Shown: positions 1-8,295, numbered from the stretch's first letter. The stretch is 12,664 nucleotides of DNA from Burkholderiales bacterium (GCA_005800405.1 SYFN01000031.1:1-12664); one strand, 5' to 3'. Notes: generated from the sequence alone by a model not told the origin. Translations and numbers: made by a program.

Positions 1-189
1 AAAACTACAACGGCTTATTACGGCAATACATTCCTAAAAAGCGTCACTTATCTACGGTTACTGATGCAGAGCTTAAAATGATCGAAGATCGATTGAATCA
101 CCGCCCCAGAAAACGATTGGGATTTAAAACCCCGCATCAGATGTTTCATGAATCTCTAAACCGTGTTGTACTTCGTACTTGAAACCACG
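1..189 (+). mobile_element. IS30-family insertion sequence, 3' end (copy A)
   Basis: This is the right-hand end of an insertion sequence that continues beyond the window. It holds the last 60 codons of the transposase and a few bases after the stop. The outer limit near 189 was set by comparison with the second copy at 12525-12664: the two are collinear up to GAAACCACG and then diverge completely. The terminal inverted repeat probably overlaps the end of the coding region, as in many IS30 elements, but the other end is not visible, so its length cannot be given. The target duplication also cannot be checked from one side. Confidence 0.85.
3..182 (+). CDS. IS30-family transposase, C-terminal fragment (partial at window edge)
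   Basis: This is the C-terminal end of a DDE transposase that would cut and join the ends of its insertion sequence. The frame is open from the first bases and ends at TGA 180-182. It begins NYNGLLRQYIPK and continues through LSTVTDAELKMIEDRLNHRP, RKRLGFKTP and HQMFHESLN. The patterns N(x)GLLRQYxPK, LNxRPRKRLGxxTP and the P-x-x-x-F tail are characteristic of the end of IS30-family transposases, where the last catalytic Glu lies just upstream of the NGLLRQ motif. The N-terminal helix-turn-helix and the DD residues lie outside the window. The gene reads toward the carbonic anhydrase gene. Confidence 0.9.
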   Translation, partial: NYNGLLRQYIPKKRHLSTVTDAELKMIEDRLNHRPRKRLGFKTPHQMFHESLNRVVLRT

Positions 190-553
190 ATACATAAGAA
201 AGGCCATTTCTTGTGTAACATGCAGCGCTGACCTCCTATTAATTATGGCTATATTGAAAACTACTTTTGGGGCTTGATATGGCGCTGATTGCACGTCACT
301 GCAACTTGTTCTTTCGCAGTTGTTGTGGCGTGATTCAGTGTAAAAAAATATTTTTGCAGGAAAAATCAATTAGCGGACTCTTCGATATTGTTAACAGTAT
401 TTTCGCTTTTTGGCAGGATCTGGCTGATGTGTTTATTGATTGTTAATACGAAATGAAATAGAGAGACCTTTTCTGGTAACCGGTCGGGCCATGACATTTC
501 GCAAGCAGGAGTTTGCGGCAACATCCAACTAATATATTCGGCGTGAAAGTCCA
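190..553. other. Gap between IS30 copy A and the carbonic anhydrase gene
   Basis: There are 364 bases with no convincing gene. Frames that stay open here on the minus strand run into the carbonic anhydrase coding region and look like shadows. The stretch is fairly AT-rich, with runs such as TAAAAAAATATTTTTG around 341-356, and presumably contains the carbonic anhydrase promoter. I could not find a promoter with two good boxes. The best loose match, TTGAAA near 255 with TATGGC 18 bases later, is too weak to annotate. No remnant of a gene cut by the IS is recognisable. Confidence 0.5.
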
Positions 554-1249
554 ATGAAAAAAGACCAATCGGTTTCCGCTCTCGAGCAGCTTTTTGCAAA
601 TAATCGGCAATGGTCCGATTCCATGATTGCTCGCGATCCCGAATATTTTCGTAAGCTGCTGTCACAGCAATCACCTGAGTTTCTTTGGATTGGATGTTCC
701 GATAGCCGTGTCCCGGCAAATACGATCGTAGGACTTGAGCCAGGTGAGTTGTTCGTGCATCGCAATGTGGCGAATGTGGTGGTTCACTCAGACCTCAATA
801 GCCTCTCCGTTTTGCAGTTCGCTATTGATGTTTTGCGGGTGAAGCACATCATTGTGTGTGGTCATTACGGCTGCTCGGGCGTGCACACAGCGCTTGAGCG
901 GCGCCGAGTGGGATTGGCGGATAACTGGCTTCGTCATGTGCAGGATGTGCACAACAAACACGCGGATTATCTACCGGCCGAGATGACGCGCGGCGAGCGA
1001 ACCGACCGTCTTTGTGAATTGAATGTGATCGAACAAGTCGTCAATGTGTGCCAGACGACCATCGTGCAAGATGCATGGGATCGTGGGCAGCAGGTGACCG
1101 TCCACAGCTGGGTCTATAGTCTTGAAGACGGTTTGGTTCGCAATCTGGGTCTCGCTGTGAGTGATCTGGATGCGCTCGCACCACAACTCGAATCGAGCCT
1201 TGCGCGTTATCAGGGGGCGTCAAGGCCACATGAGTTTCGCCAGCTGTGA
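554..1249 (+). CDS. can: Beta-class carbonic anhydrase
   Basis: This cytoplasmic zinc enzyme interconverts CO2 and bicarbonate, and supplies bicarbonate for carboxylation reactions. The 231-residue protein is close to the usual length for the Can/CynT-type family. The zinc ligands and active-site dyad are present: C48-S-D50-S-R52 in the motif CSDSRVP, and H104 and C107 in CGHYGCSGV. The conserved stretches GLEPGELFVHRNVAN and SVLQFAIDVL lie between them. The ATG at 554 gives the expected N-terminus, but no strong ribosome binding site precedes it (only GTGAAAGT). The gene stands alone, convergent with panB and downstream of IS30 copy A, which reads in the same direction. Family assignment is secure; the symbol rests on similarity to the Can type rather than on context. 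Confidence 0.93.
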   Translation: MKKDQSVSALEQLFANNRQWSDSMIARDPEYFRKLLSQQSPEFLWIGCSDSRVPANTIVGLEPGELFVHRNVANVVVHSDLNSLSVLQFAIDVLRVKHIIVCGHYGCSGVHTALERRRVGLADNWLRHVQDVHNKHADYLPAEMTRGERTDRLCELNVIEQVVNVCQTTIVQDAWDRGQQVTVHSWVYSLEDGLVRNLGLAVSDLDALAPQLESSLARYQGASRPHEFRQL

Positions 1250-1264
1250 CGTTATTTTGAAATG

Positions 1265-1286
1265 CCAATGTCTCGTCTGACGTTGG
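1265..1286. terminator. Weak hairpin between convergent can and panB
   Basis: CCAATGTC and GACGTTGG form an 8-base stem with one G-U pair around a 6-base loop, midway between the two convergent stop codons. Neither strand shows a clear T tract after the stem, so an intrinsic terminator is only suggested by position. Confidence 0.25.
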
Positions 1287-1305
1287 AACTCAGCAAGCAA
1301 TCTGG

Positions 1306-2133
1306 TTAGAAGCAGTGTTCTGTCGCCGGGAAGCTTTGATCTTTGACGGCCCGAACGTAGGCGCTGATGGCGCCTGCAATATCTGATTGATCTTCCATGA
1401 AGTTTTTGACGAATTTGGGTCGATGTTCGGGGAAGACCCCCAGCATGTCATGCATCACTAATACCTGACCCGAGCAACCCGGACCCGCCCCGATACCGAT
1501 CGTGGGTATTGCCAAAGATTTTGTTACCCGATCTGCAAGCGTGTTTGGTATGGCTTCAAGCACCAGCAATGAGGCGCCGGCATCCTGCAGCGCAAGTGCG
1601 TCAGCAAGCAGCTGCTCTGCAGCCGCGTCTGTTTTTCCCTGTATCTTGAAGCCACCCAGTTGATGAACAGATTGCGGTGTCAGCCCCAAGTGTGCGCATA
1701 CTGGTATCCCGCGTTCCACCAGCATTTGAACCGTGGGAACGAGCCAGCTGCCGCCTTCCAGTTTGACCATCTCTGCCCCGGCACGCATCAGCTGCGCTGC
1801 ATTGTCCAGCGCAGGCTGGGGCGTCGCATAAAATCCAAAAGGCATGTCGGCAATCAGCAGAGGAGCGTGGTTACCTCGTGCTACGCACGTGGTGTGATAG
1901 GTGATGTCTGTCATCGTCACAGGCAAAGTGGTGTCATGACCTTGTATCACCATACCCAATGAGTCTCCCACCAGAAGTGCGTCTACGCCAGACTCGTCCA
2001 TGGTCGCAGCAAAACTGGCGTCATAACAAGTCAGCATGGCAATTTTTTCGGCACGCGTGCGCATCTCTGCGAGCGTCGTCACCGTGATTTTTTTTCGTTT
2101 GCTGCTGTTGGTTGATTTCGGATAACCGGCCAT
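1306..2133 (-). CDS. panB: 3-methyl-2-oxobutanoate hydroxymethyltransferase (ketopantoate hydroxymethyltransferase)
   Basis: PanB transfers a hydroxymethyl group from 5,10-methylene-tetrahydrofolate to alpha-ketoisovalerate, the first committed step of pantothenate and coenzyme A synthesis. The protein is a TIM barrel of about 275 residues. Counting from the upstream GTG, family motifs are [10 protein letters not shown] (metal ligand D59), LIADMPFG (D98), MVKLEGG (E128), HLGLTPQS and LVLEAIP (catalytic E195). I prefer ATG 2131-2133 because GGAGAG lies 7 bases upstream; an in-frame GTG at 2137-2139 overlaps the preceding stop and would add two residues. It is the last gene of the minus-strand operon, two bases after the kinase stop. 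The usual partner panC does not follow. PanB uses a folate cofactor, and folK lies two genes upstream. Confidence 0.95.
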   Translation of the reverse strand: MAGYPKSTNSSKRKKITVTTLAEMRTRAEKIAMLTCYDASFAATMDESGVDALLVGDSLGMVIQGHDTTLPVTMTDITYHTTCVARGNHAPLLIADMPFGFYATPQPALDNAAQLMRAGAEMVKLEGGSWLVPTVQMLVERGIPVCAHLGLTPQSVHQLGGFKIQGKTDAAAEQLLADALALQDAGASLLVLEAIPNTLADRVTKSLAIPTIGIGAGPGCSGQVLVMHDMLGVFPEHRPKFVKNFMEDQSDIAGAISAYVRAVKDQSFPATEHCF

Positions 2134-2135
2134 GT

Positions 2136-2777
2136 TCACTCTCCGCGGTTAAAGAATTCTCGCTTACCCCGCATACCGGCGATTCGCTCCAGCAGCAGCT
2201 CGAAATCATCGCTACTTTCGACAGGATTCAAGTGCTCTGCATTCACCATGAGTAGCGGCGATGTTTCGTAATTGTAGAAAAACCGGCTATAACTTTCGCA
2301 AAGACGCTGCAGGTAGTTTTCAGAGATGCCGGCCTCACTGGGAATACCTCGCCGGCGAATACGCTCTGATAGTGTCGTCGGTGCTGCCTGGAGGTAGATT
2401 ACCAAATCTGGCCTAGGCGATGACTGACTGAAGTGTTCAAACAATTGTCGATAAAGATTGAGCTCATCATCCGCTAGGGTGAGTGTCGCGAAAAGAGGAT
2501 CTTTATCGATAAGGAAATCTGAAACAACCGGTGCCGAGAACATATCGGTTTGTGTCAGATCGCGCAGCTGGTTGATGCGTTGGAAAAGGAAGAACATCTG
2601 GGTGGGCAACGCGTATCGGGCAGCATCTCGATAGAATCGTTCCAGAAACGGATTTTCCTGCGGTTGCTCCAGTACCGGCTGGGCGTTGGTTTTGGCAGCG
2701 ATTCGTCGGGCAAGGCTGGTTTTGCCCACGCCGATCGGACCTTCCACGACGATATAACGATATTTTTCCAGGCTCAT
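2136..2777 (-). CDS. Deoxynucleoside kinase (deoxyadenosine/deoxyguanosine kinase family)
   Basis: This is a P-loop kinase that probably phosphorylates a deoxynucleoside, commonly dA or dG in bacterial relatives, to the monophosphate for salvage. The Walker A loop GPIGVGKTS is at residues 13-21. The stretch [15 protein letters not shown] holds the family's substrate-proximal acidic region, and an arginine-rich LID segment reads [10 protein letters not shown]. Its 213 residues fit the dCK/dGK-like family. Substrate choice cannot be read from sequence alone. It lies between folK and panB, an order often seen in betaproteobacteria. It starts 75 bases after the folK stop, the widest gap in the operon, and its ribosome binding site is weak. 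Its stop is two bases before the panB ATG, which suggests coupled translation. Confidence 0.85.
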   Translation of the reverse strand: MSLEKYRYIVVEGPIGVGKTSLARRIAAKTNAQPVLEQPQENPFLERFYRDAARYALPTQMFFLFQRINQLRDLTQTDMFSAPVVSDFLIDKDPLFATLTLADDELNLYRQLFEHFSQSSPRPDLVIYLQAAPTTLSERIRRRGIPSEAGISENYLQRLCESYSRFFYNYETSPLLMVNAEHLNPVESSDDFELLLERIAGMRGKREFFNRGE

Positions 2778-2852
2778 GCGCGAGATGATACGCGATTGCG
2801 ATAGGGGAGTGACGGTCGGGTGGGGCTTGTGCGTTGCAGCCTTGCGAGTATT

Positions 2853-3368
2853 TCAGTCAATAAGAAGCACCAAGGCCGGTGCACGGTCAATGACTTGTAT
2901 GCGCTGATCCTGAACGCTTGCCAGAAAATCCTGCGCCTGACCCTTGCCAGGAATATGGATGGCTGCATCCAGCTCGAGCAGGGGTCTGAGTACAAAGGCA
3001 CGATCGGTCATGCGCGGATGAGGTACTTCCAAACTGCGAGTTTGTATCTGGGTCTGCCCGTATAACAACAAATCCAGATCCAGCGTGCGGGGTGCATTGC
3101 GAAATGGTCGCTCGCGTCCAAAGGCCAGCTCGATTTTCTGAAGCTCCAGCAACAAGATCTCGGCTGCAAGCCCCGTATCGATACGAGCAACCGCATTGAC
3201 AAAATCAGACCCTGTGGCGTCAATCGGCGCGCTAACAAACAGGGATGAGCTAGCCGATACGCGCGTATCGGTCAAGTCCTGCAACGCCAGGATGGCGCGA
3301 CGCACTGTGTGCTCCGGGTTGCCCAGATTGGCACCAATGCCGACGTAGGCAGAAACGGTGGTGATCAT
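2853..3368 (-). CDS. folK: 2-amino-4-hydroxy-6-hydroxymethyldihydropteridine pyrophosphokinase
   Basis: HPPK moves pyrophosphate from ATP to 6-hydroxymethyl-7,8-dihydropterin in folate synthesis. The 171-residue protein opens with VSAYVGIGANLGNP, the usual N-terminal strand and loop. It carries the family signature RNAPRTLDLDLLLYG at 90-104, where D97 and D99 bind the two magnesium ions. VPHPRMTDRAFVLRPLLEL follows and is equally typical. The start overlaps the pcnB stop in an ATGA arrangement (3365-3368), implying translational coupling. The pcnB-folK pairing is common in proteobacteria and supports both assignments. Confidence 0.95.
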   Translation of the reverse strand: MITTVSAYVGIGANLGNPEHTVRRAILALQDLTDTRVSASSSLFVSAPIDATGSDFVNAVARIDTGLAAEILLLELQKIELAFGRERPFRNAPRTLDLDLLLYGQTQIQTRSLEVPHPRMTDRAFVLRPLLELDAAIHIPGKGQAQDFLASVQDQRIQVIDRAPALVLLID

Positions 3369-4717
3369 TTGATGTCCTCTGTACTCTTGCTGCGGCCGCG
3401 TCCCCCACGACGCCGGCGCCTTTTGGGCGCGGCACCGTCTGCCTCGGGTGGCTTGCGGTTTAGCAGCGATTCACGATCGACGCTATCCGCCTGGATGAAT
3501 TCGGTCCACCAGTCCCCGAGTTCGGCATCAATCTCGCCCGACGCACAGCGCAGCAAAAGAAAATCATAGCCTGCACGCAGGCGCGTGTGCTCCAGCAGTT
3601 TGTAGGGTGTTTTACCCGAGCGGCGCTCGAAGCGGGGTTGCATCGCCCAGATATCACGCATGTCGGTTGCAATCCTTTTCTGCAGCGCGAGTTTTTCGGT
3701 TTGGCTGTCGAGCACATCATCGGCAGCCAGATGCAGCGCCGGAATCGGGTACTCGCCGGCTGCGCGATAGGTCTCCCATTTTTCCAGAACCTGATGCCAC
3801 AGCAGTGAAGCGAACAGAAAACCGGGCGAGACGGGTTTGCCTTGTTGGACGCGCTCATCTGTATTGGCCAGTGCCAGTGTGACGAATTTTTCGCCCATGG
3901 GCTGCTCAAGAACGACATCCAGCAAAGGCAGGAATCCATGATGCAAGCCCTCCTGCCGCAGTTGCTGCAAGCAAGCCAGCGCATGGCCGCTCATCAGCAG
4001 CTTTAGCATTTCATCAAACACTCGAGCTGCGGGGACATTGTTAATTAGCGGCGCCATCACCGAGATCGGCGCTCGCGTTGTCGGTGCAATCTTGAAATCA
4101 AGCTTTGCGGCAAAGCGAACTACGCGTAAAAGGCGAACAGGATCTTCACGGTAGCGCGCTTCTGGGCCGCTGATCATGCGCAGCGAGCGACTGCGAATAT
4201 CTTTCATGCCGCCGTGATAATCAAGTACCAGCTGCTGCTCGGGATCGTAGTACATGGCATTGATCGTGAAATCACGCCGCTCAGCATCTTCGTGTTGCTC
4301 GCCGAAAGTGTTGTCGCGCAAAACTCGACCATGCTCGTCTTTAGGCGCGCCATCGGATGCGCTGCCGCGGAAGGTCGTGACTTCGATCAGATCCTGACCA
4401 AACATCACATGCACGATCTGAAACCGTCGACCGATGATGAAAGCACGGCGAAACAGGCGCTTGATCTGTTCCGGCGTTGCATTGGTAGCGACATCAAAAT
4501 CTTTGGGCCTGAATCCCAGTACCAGATCGCGCACAGCGCCCCCGACAATAAAGGCCTTGTATCCCGCGCGCTGCAGGGTTTCCGTGACGCGCACTGCATT
4601 TGCAGACACATCGTCTGGGTCAATGCCATGCTCGTCACGACCAAAAACCAGCGGCGCGCGGACATCGCGAGCGGCGGAACCCGTGCCGAGAATGCGGCGA
4701 ATGAATTTTCTAATCAT
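3365..4717 (-). CDS. pcnB: Poly(A) polymerase I
   Basis: This enzyme adds 3' poly(A) tails to RNAs, marking them for decay, and in E. coli it also affects plasmid copy number through antisense RNA turnover. The class II nucleotidyltransferase core is clear: FIVGGAVRDLVLG at 56-68, then KDFDVATNATPEQ with catalytic D73 and D75, and EVTTFRG with E112. GRRFQIVHV (96-104) is the signature I use to separate PcnB from CCA-adding enzymes. The RNA-binding domain follows (RDFTINAMYYD, REDPVRLLRVVRFAAKL). The last 25 residues are very basic (KRRRRRGGRGRSKS), a typical disordered RNA-binding tail. The 450-residue length fits. Its start overlaps the HAD gene by 8 bases and its stop overlaps folK by 4. 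Confidence 0.95.
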   Translation of the reverse strand: MIRKFIRRILGTGSAARDVRAPLVFGRDEHGIDPDDVSANAVRVTETLQRAGYKAFIVGGAVRDLVLGFRPKDFDVATNATPEQIKRLFRRAFIIGRRFQIVHVMFGQDLIEVTTFRGSASDGAPKDEHGRVLRDNTFGEQHEDAERRDFTINAMYYDPEQQLVLDYHGGMKDIRSRSLRMISGPEARYREDPVRLLRVVRFAAKLDFKIAPTTRAPISVMAPLINNVPAARVFDEMLKLLMSGHALACLQQLRQEGLHHGFLPLLDVVLEQPMGEKFVTLALANTDERVQQGKPVSPGFLFASLLWHQVLEKWETYRAAGEYPIPALHLAADDVLDSQTEKLALQKRIATDMRDIWAMQPRFERRSGKTPYKLLEHTRLRAGYDFLLLRCASGEIDAELGDWWTEFIQADSVDRESLLNRKPPEADGAAPKRRRRRGGRGRSKSTEDIK

Positions 4718-5381
4718 TAAACAGGTGCATTATCGGCCAGCCATGTGCTTGTGCGTGAGACATCAGCTTGGCATTGGGATTGGTAGCAACAGGATGGCTA
4801 ACTGCCGAGAGCAGCGGAATATCGTTCTGCGAATCGCTGTAAAAGGTGCTGCATTCGAAACCAGTCAGCGAAAGATTCATCGTTGAGAGCCACTGGTGCA
4901 GATTGATGACTTTACCCTCTGCAAAAGGCGGCGTTCCAGTATGGCGGCCAGTAATCTGTCCATTGCCATCCAGTTCGGGTTCGGCCGCAATCAGATGAGT
5001 AACGCCGAAAGCCGTTGCGATAGGACCGGTTACAAACCGGTTGGTCGCTGTAACAATGGCGATCAGATCGCCGGCCTGCTGATGTCTTTCAATCAGCGCT
5101 AATACCTCAGGACGAATCGCGGGCGCGATGACCTCGGTCATGAACTGAGCATGCCAGGCATCGAGCTGCGGGCGGGCAAAGCGCGCGAGCGTACCAAACG
5201 CGAATTCAAGATACTCTACCGGGTTAAGCGTGCCTTGCTGATACTGCTCGTAAAAGACCGCATTGCGCGCAGTAAAGGCAACCGGATCCATCGCCCCAGT
5301 ACGGACCAGGAACTGTCCCCATTCATAATCGGAGTCGAGGGGTAACAGCGTATTGTCAAGATCGAAAAGTGTGAGGTTCAT
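4710..5381 (-). CDS. HAD-superfamily phosphatase, subfamily IB (SerB-like)
   Basis: This is a probable cytoplasmic phosphomonoesterase of the haloacid dehalogenase superfamily. All four HAD motifs are visible in the 223 residues: DLDNT (nucleophile D7, acid/base D9), T111 in IVTATN, K157 in AEGKV, and SDSQND with D183 and D187. The helical cap between motifs I and II matches the IB group, which includes phosphoserine phosphatase and some alternative histidinol phosphatases. The substrate cannot be deduced. The start shares one base with the hda stop (TAATG), and the end overlaps pcnB by 8 bases, so it is translationally tied to both. Relatives at this locus are usually annotated only as HAD hydrolases. 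Confidence 0.85.
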   Translation of the reverse strand: MNLTLFDLDNTLLPLDSDYEWGQFLVRTGAMDPVAFTARNAVFYEQYQQGTLNPVEYLEFAFGTLARFARPQLDAWHAQFMTEVIAPAIRPEVLALIERHQQAGDLIAIVTATNRFVTGPIATAFGVTHLIAAEPELDGNGQITGRHTGTPPFAEGKVINLHQWLSTMNLSLTGFECSTFYSDSQNDIPLLSAVSHPVATNPNAKLMSHAQAHGWPIMHLFND

Positions 5382-6064
5382 TAGGTCGGTTGCGCATCGG
5401 CGAGTTGCAGCAGCTCTCGCAACAGCGGCATCGTAATGGGGCGCTGGGTCTCTAGTGAGTAGCGGTCCAGCGCATCAAGAATCGCTGACAGTGATTGCAT
5501 GTCTCTGCGAAAGTGCGTCAGCAAGTAGGGTAACACGCCCGGCGAGAGCACCAGTCCACGCGCATCGGCCGATTTCGACAGTGCGTCGATTTTTTCGTCA
5601 TCCGACAGGCCATGGACCTGATAGACCAGGCCCCAGGCCAGCCGAGTGCGCAAATCCTCGCGCAGCGTGAGCTGGGCTGGTGGCCTGCCCGAAGCAGCTA
5701 CCAGCATCCCACCGGACTCGCGAATCGCGCTGTACAGTGCGAAGGCGGCAATCTGCTGGTTAGCATTCATACAGTCGCAATCATCGAGCAAATAAAGGGG
5801 TATCTCGGGCGACCACGCATAGTTCTCTGCGGGCTGGTCGGCGCTTAGGTAAAGCGCTTGTCCGTCTGCAGCCAGCGCGAGCAACAAGTGAGATTTGCCA
5901 GCGCCTGCCTCACCCCAGAGGGTAATGAAACGCTGATCCAGCGAGGCCGCTTCTCTGAGGGCGATGCGGCGAAGCATGGAGGCAAGTTCCTGATTTCGTC
6001 CAATGACGAAGCTATCCAGCGTGGGGGGCACAGCGGCGCCCCAGTCGAGCAGTAGCTGCCTCAT
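5381..6064 (-). CDS. hda: DnaA regulatory inactivator Hda
   Basis: Hda is an AAA+ protein that, bound to the DNA-loaded beta clamp, stimulates hydrolysis of DnaA-ATP and so prevents over-initiation of replication. The N-terminus MRQLLLDWG contains a QLLL-type clamp-binding motif in the expected place. Walker A is GEAGAGKS (51-58) and Walker B LYLLDD (90-95). The box VII segment LREDLRTRLAWGL (134-146) carries the arginine-finger region. At 227 residues it is the short DnaA domain III-like form without a DNA-binding domain IV, which excludes DnaA. It begins with a 4-base ATGA overlap with the upstream permease gene, an arrangement I recall from many beta- and gammaproteobacteria. Confidence 0.92.
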   Translation of the reverse strand: MRQLLLDWGAAVPPTLDSFVIGRNQELASMLRRIALREAASLDQRFITLWGEAGAGKSHLLLALAADGQALYLSADQPAENYAWSPEIPLYLLDDCDCMNANQQIAAFALYSAIRESGGMLVAASGRPPAQLTLREDLRTRLAWGLVYQVHGLSDDEKIDALSKSADARGLVLSPGVLPYLLTHFRRDMQSLSAILDALDRYSLETQRPITMPLLRELLQLADAQPT

Positions 6065-7128
6065 GGCTGATTGTAAAAACTGCTATCGAGGTAGTTTTGG
6101 CGTAGACGACCAAACACCACCAGCAGAATCGCCGAGGCAGGAAGCGCCAGCAGAATACCCACAAAGCCGAATAACTGACCAAAGGCGAGTAATGCAAAAA
6201 TCACTGCAAGCGGATGCAGGCCAATGCGCTCGCCTACAAGTCGAGGTGTGAGGTAGAAGCTTTCGATGAACTGCCCTAGGCCATACACGATAGCCACGGC
6301 GACAAGTCCATGCGCGCTATCGAACTGCAACACCGCCGCCACGATAGCTAGCAGAAGACCGAGACCAAAGCCGACATAAGGAATGAACACCAGCAGGCCA
6401 GTAAGCAGCCCGACTGGTAGCGCGACGTCAAAACCGGCCACCGCAAGACCAACCGAGTAATACGACGCCAGCAACAGCATGACGAGCAATTGTCCACGGA
6501 GATATTGCGCAAGCAGGCTATCGACCTCCTTTGCCATGTCCGTCACCTGCGCAATCCAGCGACGCGGCACGGTTTCTCCAATGCGGGCGAACAGTCGATG
6601 CCAGTCCAGCAATACATAAAACAGGACAATCGGTATCAGGAAGAAGGTCGCAACCCACCCGATGACAGCAATACCACCCACTCGCAGCCAAGTCAGCATG
6701 GCGGTGTTGAAACCGTTGTCTACAGTAAGTTTGTCGGTAATGATTTCACGAATGCTGGCCAGATCAAGTCTGCCCCCCATTCCGAGTTCGCGTAGCCAGG
6801 CACCGACACTGCCATCAATTCTATCTAGCAGTACGGGTAGTCTTTGTCTGAGGACGGGCAGTTCCTCGCCCAGCACGGGGAGGACGATGAGGACGATGGC
6901 CACAATCAGCAGTCCGACCATCGTAATGGCGATCAATGCCGCTAGGGTGCGCGGCAGCCCGCGCGCAGTCAGCGCGTCCACTCCAGGGTTAAGTATGTAT
7001 CCAATAATTCCCGCAGCAACAAAGGGCGTCAGAATCGGTCCGAGTAGCACCAGCATCACGGCCAGAACAATGCCCACCAACAGCCACAGCAGCGTCTGTC
7101 TTTGTTCGGGAGTGGTCACAATGGGCAT
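6061..7128 (-). CDS. AI-2E family (PerM-like) inner-membrane transporter
   Basis: This is a polytopic inner-membrane protein of the AI-2 exporter/PerM family (about 355 residues). Substrates are known for few members, so none is claimed. It begins with a long hydrophobic segment (LLWLLVGIVLAVML, then LTPFVAAGIIGYILNP), followed by a second pair near GLLIVAIVLIVLPVLG. A periplasmic-type amphipathic stretch comes next, and then a hydrophobic C-terminal half with IPYVGFGLG, GLGQFIESFYLTPRLVGERI, LHPLAVIFALL and GILLALPASAILLVV, all typical of the family. I chose ATG 7126-7128 (MPIVTTPEQRQT). In-frame starts at 7203 (preceded by AAAGGAAA) and 7236 would add a non-conserved stretch encoded by the inverted repeat. 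It heads the minus-strand operon, divergent from purM. Confidence 0.88.
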   Translation of the reverse strand: MPIVTTPEQRQTLLWLLVGIVLAVMLVLLGPILTPFVAAGIIGYILNPGVDALTARGLPRTLAALIAITMVGLLIVAIVLIVLPVLGEELPVLRQRLPVLLDRIDGSVGAWLRELGMGGRLDLASIREIITDKLTVDNGFNTAMLTWLRVGGIAVIGWVATFFLIPIVLFYVLLDWHRLFARIGETVPRRWIAQVTDMAKEVDSLLAQYLRGQLLVMLLLASYYSVGLAVAGFDVALPVGLLTGLLVFIPYVGFGLGLLLAIVAAVLQFDSAHGLVAVAIVYGLGQFIESFYLTPRLVGERIGLHPLAVIFALLAFGQLFGFVGILLALPASAILLVVFGRLRQNYLDSSFYNQP

Positions 7129-7153
7129 GTCTGGCTGGGTCGGGGAAGGCGAT

Positions 7154-7181
7154 TTGGTAAAATTGGGGGCTTCGGTATGCT
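7154..7181 (+). promoter_or_regulatory. Candidate purM promoter
   Basis: TTGGTA (7154-7159) and TATGCT (7176-7181) are separated by 16 bases and would start transcription about 60-65 bases before the purM ATG. The -10 box lies within the inverted repeat at 7169-7192. This is a consensus match only. Confidence 0.4.
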
Positions 7182-7192
7182 GGCACCGAAGC
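7169..7192. repeat. Perfect inverted repeat in the purM/permease divergent region
   Basis: GCTTCGGT (7169-7176) and ACCGAAGC (7185-7192) are perfect reverse complements separated by 8 bases. The repeat covers the candidate purM -10 box. On the other strand it lies just downstream of a possible permease -10 (TAAAAT, plus-strand 7202-7207), so it could be an operator or a 5' leader hairpin. It does not resemble the E. coli PurR box. Confidence 0.6.
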
Positions 7193-7251
7193 AGACCGCC
7201 CATTTTACCGTTTCCTTTGCCTGATTCCCCAATCATCCATCGTTCGTGACC

Positions 7252-8295
7252 ATGTCCACAAAGCCCCCGGTTTCTCCCTCCTATCGTGATGCAGGTGTTG
7301 ACATCGATGCTGGCGATGCATTGATCGAAGCGATCAAACCCTTTGCCAAGCGTACGATGCGAGAGGGTGTGATTGCTGGAATTGGTGGCTTCGGTGCCCT
7401 ATTTGAAGTCAGTAAAAAATACCGTGAGCTCGTGCTTGTATCCGGAACCGATGGTGTTGGCACCAAACTCAAACTGGCTTTCCATCTGAACCGACACGAT
7501 ACGGTCGGTATCGATCTCGTTGCCATGAGCGTCAACGATATTTTGGTCCAAGGCGCTGAACCGCTGTTCTTCCTTGATTACTTCGCCTGTGGTCGTTTGC
7601 ATGTTGCTACCGCCACCCACGTTATCAAAGGTATCGCGGCAGGTTGCGAGCAGGCTGGCTGTGCATTGATTGGTGGTGAAACTGCGGAGATGCCCAGTAT
7701 GTATCCCGATGGTGAATACGATCTTGCCGGTTTTGCTGTGGGCGCGGTAGAAAAATCCCGGATCATCGATGGTAAAAAAATCAGTGCCGGCGATGTCGTG
7801 CTAGGTTTGGCTTCTTCAGGCGCACATTCGAACGGCTACTCGTTGGTACGAAAAATTCTTGATGTGGCCAAGCCTGATCTGAATGCAGATTTTCATGGCC
7901 GGCCGCTGTCGGATGTGCTGATTGCGCCAACGCGTATCTACGTAAAGCCTCTGCTGGCACTGATGGAAAAAATTGATATCCATGGTCTGGTCCATATTAC
8001 CGGTGGTGGCCTGGTTGAGAACATTCCTCGCGTATTGCAGCCTGGCCTTACCGCCGTATTACATCGCGATGCGTGGCAAATGCCGCCTCTGTTTACCTGG
8101 CTTCAGCAGCGTGGTGGCGTCGAAGATGCAGAAATGCATCGTGTCTTTAATTGCGGTATCGGAATGACAGTCATTGTCCCGAAAGACAAGGCTGATGAAA
8201 CTGAAGCTATCCTCAGGCAATCGGGTGAAACGGTTTTCCGATTGGGGGAGATTCGTGAACGTCGGCAAGGTGAGCCGCAGACTATCGTTAAATAG
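7252..8295 (+). CDS. purM: Phosphoribosylformylglycinamidine cyclo-ligase (AIR synthetase)
   Basis: PurM closes the imidazole ring, using ATP to turn formylglycinamidine ribonucleotide into aminoimidazole ribonucleotide, step five of de novo purine synthesis. The 347-residue protein fits the family. Motifs are [13 protein letters not shown] at the N-terminus, the ATP-binding segment [11 protein letters not shown] (64-74), [27 protein letters not shown] (141-148), [14 protein letters not shown] and [16 protein letters not shown] chose ATG 7252; an in-frame GTG at 7246 would add two residues, and neither has a clear ribosome binding site. It is divergent from the permease-hda operon and convergent with an unknown gene whose stop lies 8 bases beyond its own. 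Confidence 0.96.
   Translation: MSTKPPVSPSYRDAGVDIDAGDALIEAIKPFAKRTMREGVIAGIGGFGALFEVSKKYRELVLVSGTDGVGTKLKLAFHLNRHDTVGIDLVAMSVNDILVQGAEPLFFLDYFACGRLHVATATHVIKGIAAGCEQAGCALIGGETAEMPSMYPDGEYDLAGFAVGAVEKSRIIDGKKISAGDVVLGLASSGAHSNGYSLVRKILDVAKPDLNADFHGRPLSDVLIAPTRIYVKPLLALMEKIDIHGLVHITGGGLVENIPRVLQPGLTAVLHRDAWQMPPLFTWLQQRGGVEDAEMHRVFNCGIGMTVIVPKDKADETEAILRQSGETVFRLGEIRERRQGEPQTIVK

Noticed and set aside
366..719. A 117-codon minus-strand frame overlapping the start of the carbonic anhydrase gene
   Set aside because: More than 160 bases are antisense to a certain gene, and the remaining part has no recognisable motif.
7169..7192. A PurR operator upstream of purM
   Set aside because: The inverted repeat arms GCTTCGGT/ACCGAAGC do not match the ACGCAAACGTTTGCGT-type PurR site.
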